Shown here: positions 4,618 through 6,036 of the stretch, in pieces
Layout of the letters: the number at the start of each line of letters is the position of its first letter
Numbering within the stretch: position 1 is the stretch's first letter
Assembly (NCBI GenBank): GCA_934675695.1
Contig: CAKURN010000098.1
Location: forward strand, 1-6,036
Origin: an uncultured Candidatus Melainabacteria bacterium
GTDB lineage: Bacteria; Cyanobacteriota; Vampirovibrionia; Gastranaerophilales; Gastranaerophilaceae
Reading direction: 5' to 3'
DNA length: 6,036 nucleotides
Made by a program: the position numbers and the translations under genes
The notes under the pieces: model-generated
Told to the model about the DNA's origin: nothing
The model's database searches: none
Seen by the model: the letters and a program-made list of their open reading frames with translations, nothing else

Positions 4618-6036
4618 TTATTCAAATTTCAAATTTATCAAAACATCTTGCGGATAGACTTCGTTTATTATTTCGTTTGTTGCATCGATAATGAAAAACG
4701 AAAGATTTCCTCTCGAGATTTCAAATTCTTCCAGAGCTATTTTTATTTCTATAACGTCTTTGTATGCGATTTTTGAGCTTTTTGGGATTGTTTGGTTCCA
4801 CAAACCCCAGTTTATTGATTTTGCAAAATATAATTTTGAAATTTTTTGACTATCAAAAACAAAACGAATTTCGTTTGAGAATTGGTTTTTTAAGATAGGG
4901 TATGTGTTTTCATTTTTGTTGACAAAACGAATAGAAGAAAAATTCTGTGCTTTTTCATTAGAAAAATAAATCGCAATTTGGTTTTCGATGTTTGTCCAGT
5001 TTATTTTTACTGAATTTTTGTTCAATTCAAATCTAAAATAAAGATTCATATCGTCATAGCCAAAATGGATATTTTTGATTAGTCTGGAAATGTTAGATGT
5101 AGGGCTATCGGGTACAAAAATAAAACCTGCATTTTCCCATTCAGATATATCTTCGTTTGTTGCTTTTAGAGTCGGGGTGATTTTTCCAATCGGATTTCTT
5201 AGTGGTCTTGTTGTTGCATTTGCTAAAGGAATAGACAAATATTGAGGGATTTCTATATTCAATATTTGATAAACATTCATTAAATGGCTTCTGAATAAAA
5301 AGTCAAAAACCCCGTCGCTCTTTGATTCGTTGGGTTCTCCATACCACCAATACCAGTCGCTGCTTTGGGCAATTAAGATTTCTCTTTTTGCTAAAAATAA
5401 TTTTTCTTTTAATTCTTGCTTTTCAGCTTCTGTTTTTACTGTTTTTAAGGCTTTTTGCTTGTATTTTTCAAAGTCTTTTTCAACACTAGACAAATACAAC
5501 CACGCAACGTTTTTTGTTGATTCGCCTATCCATAAGTCGAAATTTCTTTTTATCCAAGAACCTGATTGTAGATTTTCAATAGTTTCTTGTTTGTTTTTTT
5601 TGATAAAATCATTAACAAGAACGGTTTCTAAAGTTGAATCTTCTGAAATTAGTTTATACAAAGCATTCAAAAAATCATTGCCATCGTTTTGATAAGTTTC
5701 CCAGCAATTTTCTCCGTCCATTGCGATTGTAATGATATGATTTTCTTTTGGAGAATTTTGAAGCTTGTATTGGATTATTTTTATTTTTTCATACAAATCA
5801 TTGGCAGCCACTCGATAATCATAATTTCCATAACCAAAATTAATTAAATTAGAAAAAAATGAATCGCCAAAAAGAATGTTTATAGGATTTTTGCTTTTTG
5901 TTTTGTAAACTTGTGCCAAATCAAAAGGATTTTCTAAATTGCCTTCAAAATCTCTTATAAATTCTCTTTTTAGAGTTTTTGAAAGTATCCCTTCATCAGA
6001 AATAGTCCAATTTATGCCATAAGAAGACAGCAATTC
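4618..6036 (-). CDS. Glycoside hydrolase family 57, C-terminal part
   Basis: GH57 enzymes act on alpha-glucans (amylases, glucanotransferases, branching enzymes). The frame stays open to the window edge, with a Glu codon before the TTG at 6033, so that TTG is not the real start. About 472 residues are visible, and the N-terminus with the HQP motif and the catalytic nucleophile region is missing. Counting from the Leu codon at 6033, the recognisable GH57 signatures are INWTISDEGIL (7-17), AMDGENCWETY (104-114) with the presumed acid/base Asp106, SGSWIKRNFDLWIGE (157-171) and SSDWYWWYGEPNE (224-236). Residues from about 275 to the end form a beta-rich C-terminal domain containing HFGYDDMNLYFRFEL (323-337). 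It resembles the COG1449 alpha-amylase/alpha-mannosidase type more than the short branching enzymes. A polysaccharide role is likely; the exact substrate is open. Confidence 0.93.
   Translation of the reverse strand, partial: ELLSSYGINWTISDEGILSKTLKREFIRDFEGNLENPFDLAQVYKTKSKNPINILFGDSFFSNLINFGYGNYDYRVAANDLYEKIKIIQYKLQNSPKENHIITIAMDGENCWETYQNDGNDFLNALYKLISEDSTLETVLVNDFIKKNKQETIENLQSGSWIKRNFDLWIGESTKNVAWLYLSSVEKDFEKYKQKALKTVKTEAEKQELKEKLFLAKREILIAQSSDWYWWYGEPNESKSDGVFDFLFRSHLMNVYQILNIEIPQYLSIPLANATTRPLRNPIGKITPTLKATNEDISEWENAGFIFVPDSPTSNISRLIKNIHFGYDDMNLYFRFELNKNSVKINWTNIENQIAIYFSNEKAQNFSSIRFVNKNENTYPILKNQFSNEIRFVFDSQKISKLYFAKSINWGLWNQTIPKSSKIAYKDVIEIKIALEEFEISRGNLSFFIIDATNEIINEVYPQDVLINLKFE

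Noticed and set aside
5330..5692. Long open frame on the plus strand opposite the GH57 gene, and similar ones opposite the other genes
   Set aside because: They lie within strongly conserved genes on the other strand, lack ribosome binding sites and have no protein-like features.
6031..6033. TTG at 6033 as the true start of the GH57 gene
   Set aside because: The frame is open to the window edge and the visible protein begins in the middle of the conserved catalytic region, so the gene is cut by the window.

Overview
The window is AT-rich DNA with a standard bacterial code: stops are TAA and TAG, with no in-frame TGA. It carries five protein genes behind a 0.6 kb non-coding, hairpin-rich repeat block. 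The MCE/MlaD-domain protein implies a cell with an outer membrane. That, the low G+C, the lysine- and asparagine-rich proteins, the GH57 glycosidase and the lineage-specific look of the membrane protein would fit an uncultured AT-rich diderm, for example the Gastranaerophilales (Melainabacteria) branch next to Cyanobacteria. This placement is an inference from general resemblance, not from a marker gene.

Layout. Positions 1-577 hold a mosaic of repeated words and perfect inverted repeats. The two lines I counted there are about 42 and 48% G+C, against about 23% in a line of the neighbouring gene. No credible coding frame crosses the block, and it runs off the left edge. Positions 637-1281 (+) encode a single-pass MlaD/MCE-domain protein. 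Positions 1284-2564 (-) encode an unrecognised single-pass membrane protein with a beta-rich, repeat-like body. Positions 2608-3888 (-) encode adenylosuccinate lyase (PurB), and the membrane protein gene lies directly downstream of it in the same direction. Positions 3955-4614 (+) encode a secreted protein with two SH3-like segments, divergent from purB across 66 bp. Positions 4618-6036 (-) hold the C-terminal two thirds or so of a GH57 glycosidase whose 5' end lies outside the window.

The transcription units are compact. Two convergent gene pairs are separated by only 2 and 3 bp, so no separate terminators fit between them. Three genes that begin a transcription unit have a -10-like hexamer 6-9 nt before the ATG and no Shine-Dalgarno sequence, so their mRNAs are probably leaderless or nearly so. 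The one promoter-distal gene has a clear AAGGA ribosome binding site. The genes do not form one pathway: purine synthesis (purB), polysaccharide metabolism (GH57) and cell-envelope proteins sit side by side.

The most unusual part is the first 577 bp. Short conserved linker words alternate with stem-loops whose stem sequences differ from copy to copy yet stay perfectly paired. This points to a family of dispersed structured intergenic elements that I cannot match to a named class.
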